From: JAGXLC01 sp041686375
Lineage (GTDB): Bacteria > Bacteroidota > Bacteroidia > Bacteroidales > UBA12077
DNA length: 42,482 nt
Direction: 5' to 3'
Assembly (NCBI GenBank): GCA_041686375.1
Contig: JAWLEB010000025.1
Span: 1 to 42,482 of the forward strand
The notes below the pieces were generated by a model. The model did no database searches and was not told the DNA's origin. It saw nothing but the letters and a program-made list of their open reading frames with translations. The position numbers and the translations under genes are program-made. Shown here piece by piece: positions 26,229 through 35,649 of this stretch (the first letter of the stretch is position 1; every line of letters begins with the position of its first letter).

Positions 26229-26588
26229 ATGAATAAAGTCATGGTTTTAGGAGCAACTCCCAATAGAAAACGTTTTGCCAATACTTGTGTTAAAAGTTTG
26301 ATAAGGTATGGCTACCCTGTCATTCCTCTGGGAATTAAAGAGGGCTCAATAGCCGGACATGAAATAATTATAAAAAAAATACCTGTAAAAGGTCTGCATA
26401 CAATAACGATCTATCTTAATCCGGAAAATCAGAAAGAGTATTACGATTACATTATTAAACAAGAGCCTAAACGGATTATTTTAAATCCGGGTGCTGAAAA
26501 TCCTGAACTAAAGGCAATCGCAGAAGAAAAGGGAATTGATGTGATTGAAGATTGTACACTGATTATGCTCAATTCCGGGAAATTTTGA
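26229..26588 (+). CDS. CoA-binding domain protein (YccU-like)
   Basis: Small stand-alone CoA-binding Rossmann protein of 119 residues. It begins MNKVMVLGATPNRKRFANTC, the YccU-type phosphate-binding start, continues with IRYGYPVIPLGIKEG and ends with VIEDCTLIML, as is usual for the family. It lacks the ligase and ATP-grasp domains found in the full acyl-CoA synthetase at 6010-8073. The cellular role of these short proteins is not established. It sits 52 nt after ispF and 38 nt before a carbonic-anhydrase-like gene on the same strand, so a shared transcript is possible. Confidence 0.88.
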   Translation: MNKVMVLGATPNRKRFANTCVKSLIRYGYPVIPLGIKEGSIAGHEIIIKKIPVKGLHTITIYLNPENQKEYYDYIIKQEPKRIILNPGAENPELKAIAEEKGIDVIEDCTLIMLNSGKF

Positions 26589-26626
26589 TATTTTGAACAA
26601 CTGCAATTACTGCTTGTTATTTTAAT

Positions 26627-27181
26627 ATGGCTTTAATTAAATCAGTACGCGGGTTTACTCCTAAATACGGCAAAAATTGCTATTTTGCCGATAATGCTAC
26701 TATTATAGGAGATGTGATTATGGGGGATAATTGTACAGTATGGTTTAACTCAGTAGTGAGGGGTGATGTAAATAGCATCAGAATAGGGAATGGAGTCAAT
26801 ATACAGGATGGAGCTGTTATTCATACATTATACCAAAAATCTGTTGCAGAAATAGGTGATAATGTATCAATTGGGCATAATGTAATTATTCATGGCACAA
26901 AAATTGAACGCAACGTACTCATTGGTATGGGGGCTACAGTGATGGATTATTCAGTAATTGGTGAAAATTCTATAATAGCCGCAGGATCTGTTGTTTTGCA
27001 ATCTACCAAGGTAGAGCCGGGAAGTATATATGCAGGAGTCCCTGCAAAAAAGGTCAAAGCGGTTGATCCACAACAAACGAAAGAAATGATAGAAAGAATT
27101 GCAGAAAATTACCTTAGGTATGCTGAATGGTATAAAACAGAAAATAATCATCCACCCCAAAATACTGGAGCGGATGAATAA
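26627..27181 (+). CDS. gamma-class carbonic anhydrase family protein
   Basis: Left-handed beta-helix (hexapeptide-repeat) protein of 184 residues. Repeats such as IIGDVIMGDNCTVWFNSVVR, IGNGVNIQDGAVIH and IGMGATVMDYSVIGENSIIA are clear. The metal ligands of gamma carbonic anhydrases appear as the histidine of VIHTLYQ and the two of IGHNVIIHG. A C-terminal helix (KEMIERIAENYLRYAEWYK) is typical. It may hydrate CO2, but many family members (YrdA/PaaY-like) have unproven activity. The stop lies 7 nt from the convergent saccharopine-dehydrogenase-like gene. Confidence 0.9.
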   Translation: MALIKSVRGFTPKYGKNCYFADNATIIGDVIMGDNCTVWFNSVVRGDVNSIRIGNGVNIQDGAVIHTLYQKSVAEIGDNVSIGHNVIIHGTKIERNVLIGMGATVMDYSVIGENSIIAAGSVVLQSTKVEPGSIYAGVPAKKVKAVDPQQTKEMIERIAENYLRYAEWYKTENNHPPQNTGADE

Positions 27182-27188
27182 TACCGGG

Positions 27189-28535
27189 TTATTTCTTGAG
27201 TTTTATATTTTCCCTTTCTGATAGTCCAAATTCTTCTTCTAATTTAATGCCAACTTTTTCCAGCTCCTCTAATACAGGTTCATATATTTCCGGAATTACC
27301 GGCCGGTATACGCCTTTTAAATTGATTGTATTTTCCAGGATCATTCTCACTGCAATTGCTGCGGGAAGAGCAACCGTTCTCGCTACCGAAGTATCAGTGT
27401 CCGGGCTGCCAAAAACCAGCATCCTGGAACGGATAACTTCCTTGCCCGCATTTTCAAAATTTACAAGAAAAGTGTGCTGCATGGCTACCATATCTCTTTC
27501 ATTATCCCCAAGCTGCATCTTCTCCATCATAAGATCAGAAGTAACTTCAAAGGGTGAGTCCTCTTTTCTGTTGATTAATTTGTCTTCAAACAGCCCAAGC
27601 CACTCAAGGGCATATATTGGATGAGCATCTTCCTGAATACCAAGAAAATCTGCTGTTTTCTTTTTAATATCAGATGAATCGGATGCTCCTATTTGATGAG
27701 CGATAAGGTCAGCATAAGTTTTTCCCTCGAGGTTGATTTTTTCCTCGGATATCAAGTTTAGTTCTTTCATAGCATCAATAGTCTCGCACCATCCTTTGTA
27801 TCGGAAAGTTCCCCTGAACATGGTTTTTGCTTCGGGTATATTGTAAATATCAATATAACTGATTGAATCCCTGTTGGGATAAACTTCAAGCTTTCCGATT
27901 TCAGGGAATTTAATAATAAAAGTATTTTTGAAAAGGTCTTTAGATGAGATATTGACCTTTTTACCATCTTTTAAATAACGTGCCGGGTTGTTGCCCGCTT
28001 TGACAACGCCTTTAGGACTCCATGAAAACTTATATCTAAATGGATTATCGGCAGATTCAGGGGCTGCAAGAGCTCCTGTTATGGAGTAAAATTCTTCTAT
28101 TTCTCCCCCTTTGTTGTGTACCTGGTCAATTATTTTCTGGGCTGACATGTGGTCGATTCCAGGGTCAACGCCTATTTCATTCAGTATTACAATCCCGGCT
28201 TCTTTGACTTCATTATCTAAAGCGGCCATTTCTGGTTGTACATAAGAAGTAGTTACCATGTTTTTTTTGTACTTGATACATTTTTTGGCCACCATGGCAT
28301 GATATGCATAGGGTAAAAGACTTACCGTAAGGTCATGTTCATCGACCATCTGGTCTAGTTTGTCTTCCCGGTCAACTGTCCATTCCATAGCTTGACCATT
28401 TGACCTGTTGTTAAGCATTGCTTCACCTTTTGACCTGGTTCTTGAGGCAATGGTAACAGAATAATTATTGTCTAACAGATAGTCGACCATAGGCTTTACA
28501 ACCATGCCAGCTCCAAGAATTAATACTTTTTTCAT
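27189..28535 (-). CDS. saccharopine dehydrogenase-like oxidoreductase (paralog 1)
   Basis: NAD(P)-dependent oxidoreductase of 448 residues in the saccharopine reductase (Lys9-like) family. The Rossmann start KKVLILGAGMVVKPMVDYLL holds the dinucleotide-binding glycines. Conserved later segments are MVTTSYVQPEM, LNEIGVDPGIDHMSA and the YPNRDSISYIDIYNI region, ending with SRMLVFGSPDTDTSVARTVA. It has a close relative in the window at 35667-37016. In other organisms such proteins act in lysine metabolism through saccharopine, but this role is inference only. It is a lone gene, convergent with the carbonic anhydrase gene. Confidence 0.88.
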   Translation of the reverse strand: MKKVLILGAGMVVKPMVDYLLDNNYSVTIASRTRSKGEAMLNNRSNGQAMEWTVDREDKLDQMVDEHDLTVSLLPYAYHAMVAKKCIKYKKNMVTTSYVQPEMAALDNEVKEAGIVILNEIGVDPGIDHMSAQKIIDQVHNKGGEIEEFYSITGALAAPESADNPFRYKFSWSPKGVVKAGNNPARYLKDGKKVNISSKDLFKNTFIIKFPEIGKLEVYPNRDSISYIDIYNIPEAKTMFRGTFRYKGWCETIDAMKELNLISEEKINLEGKTYADLIAHQIGASDSSDIKKKTADFLGIQEDAHPIYALEWLGLFEDKLINRKEDSPFEVTSDLMMEKMQLGDNERDMVAMQHTFLVNFENAGKEVIRSRMLVFGSPDTDTSVARTVALPAAIAVRMILENTINLKGVYRPVIPEIYEPVLEELEKVGIKLEEEFGLSERENIKLKK

Positions 28536-28623
28536 AATTATTGTTTTTTTTTGAGTGAGACGAGTGGGAAAAGAGCTTTTAAATTAAATAAATTTTAGCA
28601 GAATAAAAAGAAAATTGGTTTAA

Positions 28624-28821
28624 TCATAAGCACCGTTTTTTATCCTGCGCTATTCGTAAATAACCGGAATGAATCCTATTCCGACGATGACTTTTTTTAC
28701 CGTCAGGAGCTCCTTTTTTTTTGTGTGGGAAATGAGTAAAATAATTCACCTGATTTACCAAAGATGTTGAAGGAATGTTGATAATATATGGTTGCACACG
28801 CTTAAATATTTTTTCATGCAT
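28624..28821 (-). CDS. possible small basic protein
   Basis: A 65-codon frame in the 338-nt gap before mutS. The product is strongly basic in its C-terminal half (HKKKGAPDGKKSHRRNRIHS) with no membrane segment or known motif. A run of nine A and a GGAGCTCC palindrome lie within it. It may be a real small gene, a fragment or chance. Nothing else is evident in this gap apart from the mutS promoter box. Confidence 0.25.
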   Translation of the reverse strand: MHEKIFKRVQPYIINIPSTSLVNQVNYFTHFPHKKKGAPDGKKSHRRNRIHSGYLRIAQDKKRCL

Positions 28822-28834
28822 TTTAATATTATTA

Positions 28835-28842
28835 TAACTTTG
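28835..28842 (+). promoter_or_regulatory. candidate -7 box for mutS
   Basis: TAACTTTG matches TAnnTTTG, 31 nt before the TTG start of mutS. No clear -33 TTG. Confidence 0.4.
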
Positions 28843-28873
28843 TTAAGTAAACCAATTAATAATATAGCCCAAA

Positions 28874-31498
28874 TTGACAAAAAAAAGCAAAGAGAAAGCG
28901 GTTGAGACACCATTGATGAAGCAATATTATCGCATTAAGAATCAGCACCCCGATGCATTATTGCTTTTTCGGGTGGGAGACTTTTATGAAACATTCGGTG
29001 AAGATGCGGTAAAAGCCTCTGAAGTTTTAGGAATTACATTAACCAAAAGAGCAAACGGCTCCGCTTCTTATGTTGATTTGGCCGGAATACCTTACCATGC
29101 CATTGATACTTATTTACCAAAATTGGTCAGGGCAGGACAGAGAGTTGCTATATGCGAGCAGCTTGAAGATCCTCAAAAAGCAAAACAAATTGTGAAACGT
29201 GGAGTTACTGAAATGGTAACACCTGGCGTTTCTTTTAATGATAATGTTCTTGAGCATAAGGAGAATAACTTCCTGGCATCTGTTCATCTGGATTCTAACT
29301 ATGCAGGCATTGCTTTTCTTGATGTTTCAACGGGAGAATTTTTAACTGCTGAAGGGAATTTCGAATATATTGATAAACTGCTTAACAGTTTCCAGCCCAA
29401 AGAAGTTTTATTTGAAAGGGGCATGGAAAAACGATTCAAAGAGCTTTTCGGCGACCGGTTTTATACATATAAATTGGACGATTGGGTATATACAGAGAAT
29501 AATTCCAGGGATAAATTGCTTAATCATTTCAATACCAATTCATTGAAAGGCTTTGGAGTCCAGGGATTGATGCATGGCATTATTGCCGCAGGTTCTATAC
29601 TTCAATATTTAGAATTGACTCAACATGAGAATATTAAACATATATCATCAATTTCCCGTATTGAAGAAGAGCATTATGTTTGGCTTGATAAATTCACAAT
29701 TCGGAATCTTGAGTTATTTAGCTCAATGCATGAAGAAGCCAAAACCCTTGTGGATGTTATCGACCGGGCAGTCTCACCTATGGGAGGACGATTGCTTAAA
29801 AGGTGGATTGCATTACCATTAAAGGATAAGCAGCCTATTGAGGAGAGGCATGATATTGTAGAGCATATCCTAAATGAACCGGAATTCAGAGAGTTGCTGG
29901 AAACGCAGATACAGAAAATGGGGGATATAGAAAGAATCGTTTCTAAAGTTGCTGTTGGCCGTATTAATCCTCGTGAGGTGATGCAGTTGATGCACGCTCT
30001 ATATGCTATAGAACCTGTGCAAAAAGCTTGTGTAGATTCAGAGAACATTGCTTTGAATAAAATAGGAGAACAGTTGAACCCTTGCACATCCATTCGTAGC
30101 AGAATTGAAAAAGAAATAAATCCTGATGCACCTAATAACGTAAGCAAGGGCAATATGATTAATGAGGGCGTGTCGGAAGAACTCGATGAATTACGGCATA
30201 TCGCATACTCAGCAAGGGATTATTTGAATCAGCTTAAAGAAAGAGAGATTAAAAGAACGGGAATTCATTCCCTGAAAATCAGTTTTAACAATGTATTTGG
30301 TTATTATATTGAGGTCAGAAATACACATAAAGATAAAGTTCCGTCCGACTGGACAAGAAAACAAACGCTCGTAAATGCTGAGCGATATATTACAGAAGAA
30401 CTTAAGGAATATGAAACCAAAATTTTGGGTGCGGAAGAAAAATCTTTACAACTGGAAGCTGAATTGTTTGGTAAGCTGGTGCATAGTCTGACAGATTATA
30501 TCAGCGCGATCCAGTTGAATGCTGGTTTGATAGCTAAATTGGATTGTTTATTGTCTTTTGCAAAAACCGCAGATGAAAACAATTATTCACGACCAGTAAT
30601 TAATGATTCATTGGTAATTGATGTCAAACAAGGCAGGCATCCTGTAATTGAAAAGCAATTACCGCTTGATGAGGAGTATGTAGCTAATGATGTTTATCTG
30701 GATAATGAAGACCAGCAAATTATGATCATTACCGGTCCCAATATGGCGGGGAAATCAGCTTTATTAAGACAAACTGCTTTAATTGTTTTATTGGCACAGG
30801 TCGGCAGTTTTGTTCCTGCTAAATCCGCTGATATAGGTCTGGTAGATAAAATATTCACAAGAGTAGGAGCCTCGGATAACATTTCTCTTGGGGAATCTAC
30901 TTTTATGGTAGAGATGCACGAAGCTGCAAGTATTCTTAACAATCTTTCTGAACGCAGTCTTGTGTTGCTGGATGAAATAGGACGGGGTACAAGTACTTAT
31001 GATGGCATTTCCATTGCATGGGCAATGGTGGAATATATCCACGAACACCCCAAAGCTTCTGCTAAAACCCTCTTTGCAACACACTACCATGAATTGAATG
31101 AGATGGAAAAATCTTTTTCACGAATAAAGAATTATAATATTTCTGTGAAAGAGTTAGAAGATAAAGTTATTTTTGTCCGTAAGCTGAAACGTGGAGGAAG
31201 TGAACATAGCTTCGGTATACACGTAGCACGGATGGCAGGTATGCCAAAGAGTGTGGTAGGCAGGGCGAATGAGGTTCTTAAAGATCTTGAGAATGATGAA
31301 GATAAAAATTCCATCTCTAAGCCTGTGGGAGAAATTGCAAGTCACAGGGAAGGATTGCAGACTACTATTTTTCAGTTGGAAGACCCTGTACTCAAACAAA
31401 TTCGGGATGAAATAAAAAATATTGACATTAATAATCTCACACCCATTGAAGCGTTGAATAAACTAAACGAAATTAAACGGCATATCGGGATGAAATAG
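28874..31498 (+). CDS. mutS: DNA mismatch repair protein MutS
   Basis: Mismatch-recognition ATPase of 874 residues. The N-terminal mismatch-binding domain has LLFRVGDFYETFGEDA, containing the F-x-E wedge motif. Connector, lever and clamp domains follow, then the ATPase with Walker A TGPNMAGKSALLRQ (the Bacteroidota variant of GPNMGGKST), VLLDEIGRGTSTYDG and ATHYHELNE. The start is the TTG at 28874 (TKKSKEKAVETPLMKQYY). The first downstream ATG would remove the conserved ETPLMKQYY start, so the TTG is preferred. It is a single gene and mutL is not nearby. Confidence 0.96.
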   Translation: MTKKSKEKAVETPLMKQYYRIKNQHPDALLLFRVGDFYETFGEDAVKASEVLGITLTKRANGSASYVDLAGIPYHAIDTYLPKLVRAGQRVAICEQLEDPQKAKQIVKRGVTEMVTPGVSFNDNVLEHKENNFLASVHLDSNYAGIAFLDVSTGEFLTAEGNFEYIDKLLNSFQPKEVLFERGMEKRFKELFGDRFYTYKLDDWVYTENNSRDKLLNHFNTNSLKGFGVQGLMHGIIAAGSILQYLELTQHENIKHISSISRIEEEHYVWLDKFTIRNLELFSSMHEEAKTLVDVIDRAVSPMGGRLLKRWIALPLKDKQPIEERHDIVEHILNEPEFRELLETQIQKMGDIERIVSKVAVGRINPREVMQLMHALYAIEPVQKACVDSENIALNKIGEQLNPCTSIRSRIEKEINPDAPNNVSKGNMINEGVSEELDELRHIAYSARDYLNQLKEREIKRTGIHSLKISFNNVFGYYIEVRNTHKDKVPSDWTRKQTLVNAERYITEELKEYETKILGAEEKSLQLEAELFGKLVHSLTDYISAIQLNAGLIAKLDCLLSFAKTADENNYSRPVINDSLVIDVKQGRHPVIEKQLPLDEEYVANDVYLDNEDQQIMIITGPNMAGKSALLRQTALIVLLAQVGSFVPAKSADIGLVDKIFTRVGASDNISLGESTFMVEMHEAASILNNLSERSLVLLDEIGRGTSTYDGISIAWAMVEYIHEHPKASAKTLFATHYHELNEMEKSFSRIKNYNISVKELEDKVIFVRKLKRGGSEHSFGIHVARMAGMPKSVVGRANEVLKDLENDEDKNSISKPVGEIASHREGLQTTIFQLEDPVLKQIRDEIKNIDINNLTPIEALNKLNEIKRHIGMK

Positions 31499-31639
31499 TT
31501 AAACTAATCTGGAAAGATTATTTACATTGGCATAAACTAGTTGAGTTCAGCCCGGATAGAAAATGAAATGTTTATTATAAGATTAATCAGTTAATTTTCT
31601 CGGCAACATTCTTTTCTTTCATTTGTTATACCTGAAACA

Positions 31640-32116
31640 ATGATTATGAAAGTATTTTTTATGACCATTGGAGCAATATTATTGTTTCAATTTGGCTATA
31701 CTCAAAATGATACTATGAAATACAAGGAACTCACAAAAGAAGAAGAGAGGATAATTATACATAAAGGAACAGAGAGTCCTTTTACAGGGCAGTTTTATGA
31801 GCACAGTGGAAGAGGAATATATACCTGTAAACGTTGTGAAGCTTATCTTTATGCTTCTGAAGATAAATTTGATGCTCATTGCGGATGGCCAAGTTTTGAT
31901 GATGAAATTGAAGGTGCAGTAAAAAAGCAGAAAGACGCAGATGGTATGCGCACTGAAATTTTATGTAACAATTGCGGCGCTCATCTTGGTCATGTATTTT
32001 ATGGCGAAGGATTCACCGATAAGAATGTCAGGCATTGTGTGAATTCAATTTCCATGGAATTTATACCTTTTGAAGATTTAACAGAGAAGGAACGAAAAAA
32101 ATATTTCAGCGATTAA
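31640..32116 (+). CDS. msrB: peptide-methionine (R)-S-oxide reductase MsrB, exported
   Basis: MsrB repairs oxidised methionine (R-sulfoxide) in proteins. The 158 residues start with a hydrophobic signal-like segment (MKVFFMTIGAILLFQFGYTQ), which suggests export to the periplasm. The core has both zinc-binding CxxC pairs (C63/C66 in YTCKRCEAY and C109/C112 in LCNNCGAHLGHVF), the substrate motif HCGWPSFDDEI, and the catalytic cysteine C133 in RHCVNSISMEF (usually RYCINS). ATG codons at 31640 and 31646 are both possible. It is a lone gene, convergent with the nucleoside hydrolase-like gene 9 nt away. No MsrA is fused or adjacent. Confidence 0.94.
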   Translation: MIMKVFFMTIGAILLFQFGYTQNDTMKYKELTKEEERIIIHKGTESPFTGQFYEHSGRGIYTCKRCEAYLYASEDKFDAHCGWPSFDDEIEGAVKKQKDADGMRTEILCNNCGAHLGHVFYGEGFTDKNVRHCVNSISMEFIPFEDLTEKERKKYFSD

Positions 32117-32125
32117 ACCTTGTGG

Positions 32126-33574
32126 TTAGATTTCTTCAATATTAAAGATTTCTTTTCTGTCCCAGTCTTCCCAAATTTTCAATGCTTCTTTTTTTATGTT
32201 TTCCCAGTATTTTTGAGAATCCAGTCCGTGTGCTTCTTTCTCTCTGGAAATTATCTTTTGAATTTCTTTCAGGTACTGAATTTCCAGTTGTATACGTATT
32301 TCTTGATTTTTGTACCCGATAACCGCTTCAGGCAGATTCTGATTCCCTGTTATTTTGAAAGAACCATTTCCGAAAGTGCATCCACTGGATACTTGTAGGC
32401 CGTCATTCATGCAGCTTAAAGGTGGTTTATTGCCTGTGTATGATTGTATATGCAAATTTTCAGGTAAAGCACGGAAATATTCAAGTGCCCTTACTCCCAT
32501 TTTTGCTCCTATGATAGAATATATACCAATATGTCCATGTATTTCTGTGGTCATTACTGCCGCCTTCCATTCCTTGAGACCATATTTGTTGATTACAGTT
32601 TTTGCAAATGGTCGTAGTTCTTTTTTGTATAAAGAAGTATCTTCAGGAAATTCCTGGAAAATGAGATTATTATTGATATTATATGATTTTAACAGGTGTA
32701 ATATGTTGTTCTCCAGTTCATCAGGACTCTTAACTTTCATTACAGTCCCTAAAGAATCGGGAAGTGACTCATCTTCTTCGAAAAGATCTGGTTTTAGAAG
32801 ATATAGTGAAGCCAATTCATCCCATATTTTTAGATGATCATCCTCAATTTCCTTTGTAATTTCCTCTGATGCGTGGGTTTGAAAAATGTTTTTTGCATAA
32901 GGGGTGTTGATTTGTCCAATGGATTCATGTAAAGATTTTGAAAATTTCACAGGTTCTTCTCCATTTCTGACTGTTATAACGGGAATATCTTTATTTAATA
33001 AATAACCGGCTGAAAGGCAGTCCATCCCGTAATTTGTCCATTTGTCATCCGGTTGGCACTGGTCAAACCATATTATGCGTTTTATCTGACTTTTTATTTC
33101 CGGTTTCATGATTATGGCATTAGCAATGTTTGTTAATGGGCCCAAACACACTAACTCTACCGGTTCTTCTTCTTTTTCTATTGTTTGAATTAAGAATTCT
33201 TTAATTTCAAGGGGTTCCCTATAGCTTAACACTTTTTCTCCCCATTTCATATTTTGGGCAATATCCCGCCACTCGGGGTTCTTATCTTTGCGTGCAATCA
33301 TTCCCTGGGACACAGGAATGCCTTCATGCCCAAGATATTTGAGCAGTGACTTTATTTTCATAAATCCTTCTTCGGGTTCAAGAGTGCCATCTATGGATGT
33401 AATAGCTAACACTTCTGTATCCTTTGCTGACAAAAGTAGATTAATAGCCCGGAGATCATCCGGTGCACAGTCTGTATCAATGATGATACGATGGCTGGGG
33501 GAGTTTTGTCCTGTTGAATACATGGTAAATTGTATTGACAGTAAGATTGTTAATGCAAGTATGATTTTTTTCAT
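32126..33574 (-). CDS. nucleoside hydrolase-like protein fused to an FmdE-type domain
   Basis: Exported two-domain protein of 482 residues. After a signal peptide (KKIILALTILLSIQFTMYS) comes an inosine/uridine-type nucleoside hydrolase domain whose Ca2+-binding aspartates are visible in IIIDTDCAPDDLRAINLLL (D33, D35, D39, D40). From about residue 325 the C-terminal part looks like the FmdE family (formylmethanofuran dehydrogenase subunit E-like, zinc-binding). It has HGHIGIYSIIGAKMGVRALE (H346, H348), then LSCMNDGLQVSSGCTFGNG (C388, C399). The cysteine normally in HGHxCPG is replaced. The gene starts 14 nt after the TonB-dependent receptor stop on the same strand, so the pair is surely an operon. 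Substrate unknown. Confidence 0.82.
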   Translation of the reverse strand: MKKIILALTILLSIQFTMYSTGQNSPSHRIIIDTDCAPDDLRAINLLLSAKDTEVLAITSIDGTLEPEEGFMKIKSLLKYLGHEGIPVSQGMIARKDKNPEWRDIAQNMKWGEKVLSYREPLEIKEFLIQTIEKEEEPVELVCLGPLTNIANAIIMKPEIKSQIKRIIWFDQCQPDDKWTNYGMDCLSAGYLLNKDIPVITVRNGEEPVKFSKSLHESIGQINTPYAKNIFQTHASEEITKEIEDDHLKIWDELASLYLLKPDLFEEDESLPDSLGTVMKVKSPDELENNILHLLKSYNINNNLIFQEFPEDTSLYKKELRPFAKTVINKYGLKEWKAAVMTTEIHGHIGIYSIIGAKMGVRALEYFRALPENLHIQSYTGNKPPLSCMNDGLQVSSGCTFGNGSFKITGNQNLPEAVIGYKNQEIRIQLEIQYLKEIQKIISREKEAHGLDSQKYWENIKKEALKIWEDWDRKEIFNIEEI

Positions 33575-33588
33575 CTCTTGATCTTATA

Positions 33589-35403
33589 TTAAAAATTGAG
33601 ATTCACACCTCCGAATAACGTTGCCTTTGGCATAGGATAACCATAGTTGATGGAATACTGAGCACCTGTGACATTTTCTGCACTTATAAATAAGCTGAGC
33701 ACTTGTGATTGTTTATATGTTAGTTTTGAATTTAGAATGGTATAGGTTTCCATATTATCAGCACCGGTATATAAATCATTGATATGTTCCAGATTGAGGT
33801 TGAGCAAAATATTATCCCACTGGTAACTGCAATCTATGAAAAATTTATGCTCCGGTGCGGCTAAAATATTTTTATCCGTATTTAGATATGAATAGTTGGT
33901 GTTTAAATTAAGATTTTTGGTTGGGGTATAGTTGATGGCTGTTTCAAAACCATAATTCTCAAAACTTCCACTGTTCATATAGAGAGCTCTTTCTTCAATC
34001 GCCTGAATAAGATTATCCCCTTCCATATAGTAACCTGTTACTTCCAGTTCCAGTTTGTCACTGAAAAGTTTTTGTGTCAGACTCAATTCATAGTTATCCA
34101 TTTTTTCTGGTTTCAAATCCTGATTCTGGAACCGGAAAAGGAACAATTCATTCATGGTAGGATTTCTGAATCCTTTTGAATAAGAGCCTTTTATTGTTGT
34201 ACCATCCGCAGGATGATAGGCAAAACCTGTCTGAGGAATCCATTCTGTTCCGTAATGATCATGGTTTTCCATACGGATTCCTCCATTGAGCGTTAATTTA
34301 TTGTTTATGGTGTGTTGCATCAGACCATAAACGGCTTTCTCATTGATGTATTCTTCCCCAAAAGTGGTGTCTGCAAATGTATTTTTTGCTATTCCTCCTA
34401 CATTCTTATACTCACCTCCGATGGTAATCATGTTATTGGGTATGAGCCGGAAAGTCTCATACAACATAACACCGCTAAGCCTGTCTTTTGAATAGAAACC
34501 GTCTGAGATATCATGCTCTCCGAAGTTGTGATATAGTTTCAGGCCTCCCTTAATCTTGTCATAGTTATTTTCCAGGGACAAAGATGCTCTCCCCCTGGAA
34601 ATTTCTATAAAATTTCCTGCTCCGCCGTTGTTTATTATGCCCGGATCTTGTGAATCAAAACCGGACAGGCTAAAATCCCCTTTAAGATTTATATGTTCAT
34701 TAAATTTGTATCCGGTTTTAATGTATCCGTTTGTAATGTTGAATTCAGAACTGTCGCGGTGTCCGTCAGTACGGTCATGATTGATTGAAGCAAATACATT
34801 AAATTTCCCGTTGTTGTAACCTCCACTCGCTGTATATTTTTGAGTATTGTAAGATCCATAAATGGCCTGAGCTTTGCCCCGAAAACCTTCTTCTTTTTGT
34901 TCTTTGGTTATCAGATTAATTACTCCACCCATTGCATTTGAACCATAGAGAATAGATGCTGGTCCTCTTATTACTTCTACTTTTTCTACATCCGAAGTTA
35001 TGTAATTATCTGGTAAAGGATGACCAAAAATTCCCATATACTGAGGATGACCGTCAATAAGCATGAGAACCTGATTGTTGGGTTGGTTGCCTACACCTCT
35101 GATGCTTATTTGACCGGCTGACCCATCAGATACTCCAAAACCCGTCACACCTCGTTCAGTAACAAATACGCCCGGTGTTTTTTTGCTCACCATAGGAAGT
35201 ATTTTGGTTTCCTGACTTTGAGAAATAGATTGTTCATCTATCACTGAAATGGTTAAAGGGACATTGTCCTTCGCGACATTTACTCTGTTACCGGTAACAA
35301 CAACTTGTTCAATTTCTACGGTGTCTGCTGGTGTAAATTGACTGTGAGCCACGGCACTAGACAACATAAGCAAAACATATACAATCAGTTTTCGGATCTC
35401 CAT
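33589..35403 (-). CDS. TonB-dependent outer-membrane receptor
   Basis: Outer-membrane transporter of 604 residues. A signal peptide (KLIVYVLLMLSSAVAHSQ) leads to a TonB-box-like DTVEIEQVVVTGNR and then a plug domain (ISIRGVGNQPNNQVLMLIDG, VEKVEVIRGPASILYGSNAM). A 22-strand-type barrel ends in ATLFGGVNLNF. It has no N-terminal carboxypeptidase-like domain and no SusD partner, so it is more like BtuB or siderophore/metal receptors than a SusC glycan importer. It is first in an operon with the nucleoside hydrolase-FmdE fusion, which suggests import of a small nucleoside- or metal-containing cofactor (inference). No cobalamin riboswitch was recognised upstream. Confidence 0.9.
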   Translation of the reverse strand: MEIRKLIVYVLLMLSSAVAHSQFTPADTVEIEQVVVTGNRVNVAKDNVPLTISVIDEQSISQSQETKILPMVSKKTPGVFVTERGVTGFGVSDGSAGQISIRGVGNQPNNQVLMLIDGHPQYMGIFGHPLPDNYITSDVEKVEVIRGPASILYGSNAMGGVINLITKEQKEEGFRGKAQAIYGSYNTQKYTASGGYNNGKFNVFASINHDRTDGHRDSSEFNITNGYIKTGYKFNEHINLKGDFSLSGFDSQDPGIINNGGAGNFIEISRGRASLSLENNYDKIKGGLKLYHNFGEHDISDGFYSKDRLSGVMLYETFRLIPNNMITIGGEYKNVGGIAKNTFADTTFGEEYINEKAVYGLMQHTINNKLTLNGGIRMENHDHYGTEWIPQTGFAYHPADGTTIKGSYSKGFRNPTMNELFLFRFQNQDLKPEKMDNYELSLTQKLFSDKLELEVTGYYMEGDNLIQAIEERALYMNSGSFENYGFETAINYTPTKNLNLNTNYSYLNTDKNILAAPEHKFFIDCSYQWDNILLNLNLEHINDLYTGADNMETYTILNSKLTYKQSQVLSLFISAENVTGAQYSINYGYPMPKATLFGGVNLNF

Positions 35404-35424
35404 AATTCATTAAATTTTATCTAT

Positions 35425-35432
35425 CAAAAATA
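35425..35432 (-). promoter_or_regulatory. candidate -7 box for the TonB receptor operon
   Basis: The minus strand reads TATTTTTG, matching TAnnTTTG, 21 nt before the receptor ATG. Confidence 0.4.
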
Positions 35433-35596
35433 ATTAAAAAATACTAAACTATGATTACTGAATAACAATATATTGGTTGATTTTCACCTCAATTATATTT
35501 TGCATTTTTTCTTTAATATTCTTTGTTATTTATAAGGAATTCATATAAACATCTTTTATATTTGAAGTCGAGTTTAATAGTTAATATAATTTATAA

Positions 35597-35649
35597 GCCT
35601 GAAAGTGTGTAAATCACTGTTGATTGCTTCGGTTTTTAGATTTTCAGGC
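35597..35649 (+). promoter_or_regulatory. possible leader stem upstream of saccharopine-dehydrogenase paralog 2
   Basis: GCCTGAAA (35597-35604) pairs perfectly with TTTCAGGC (35642-35649), closing a 37-nt loop that contains a small GTG...CAC arm. It ends 17 nt before the ATG at 35667. It could be a leader structure or chance; no riboswitch class is recognised. Confidence 0.25.
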
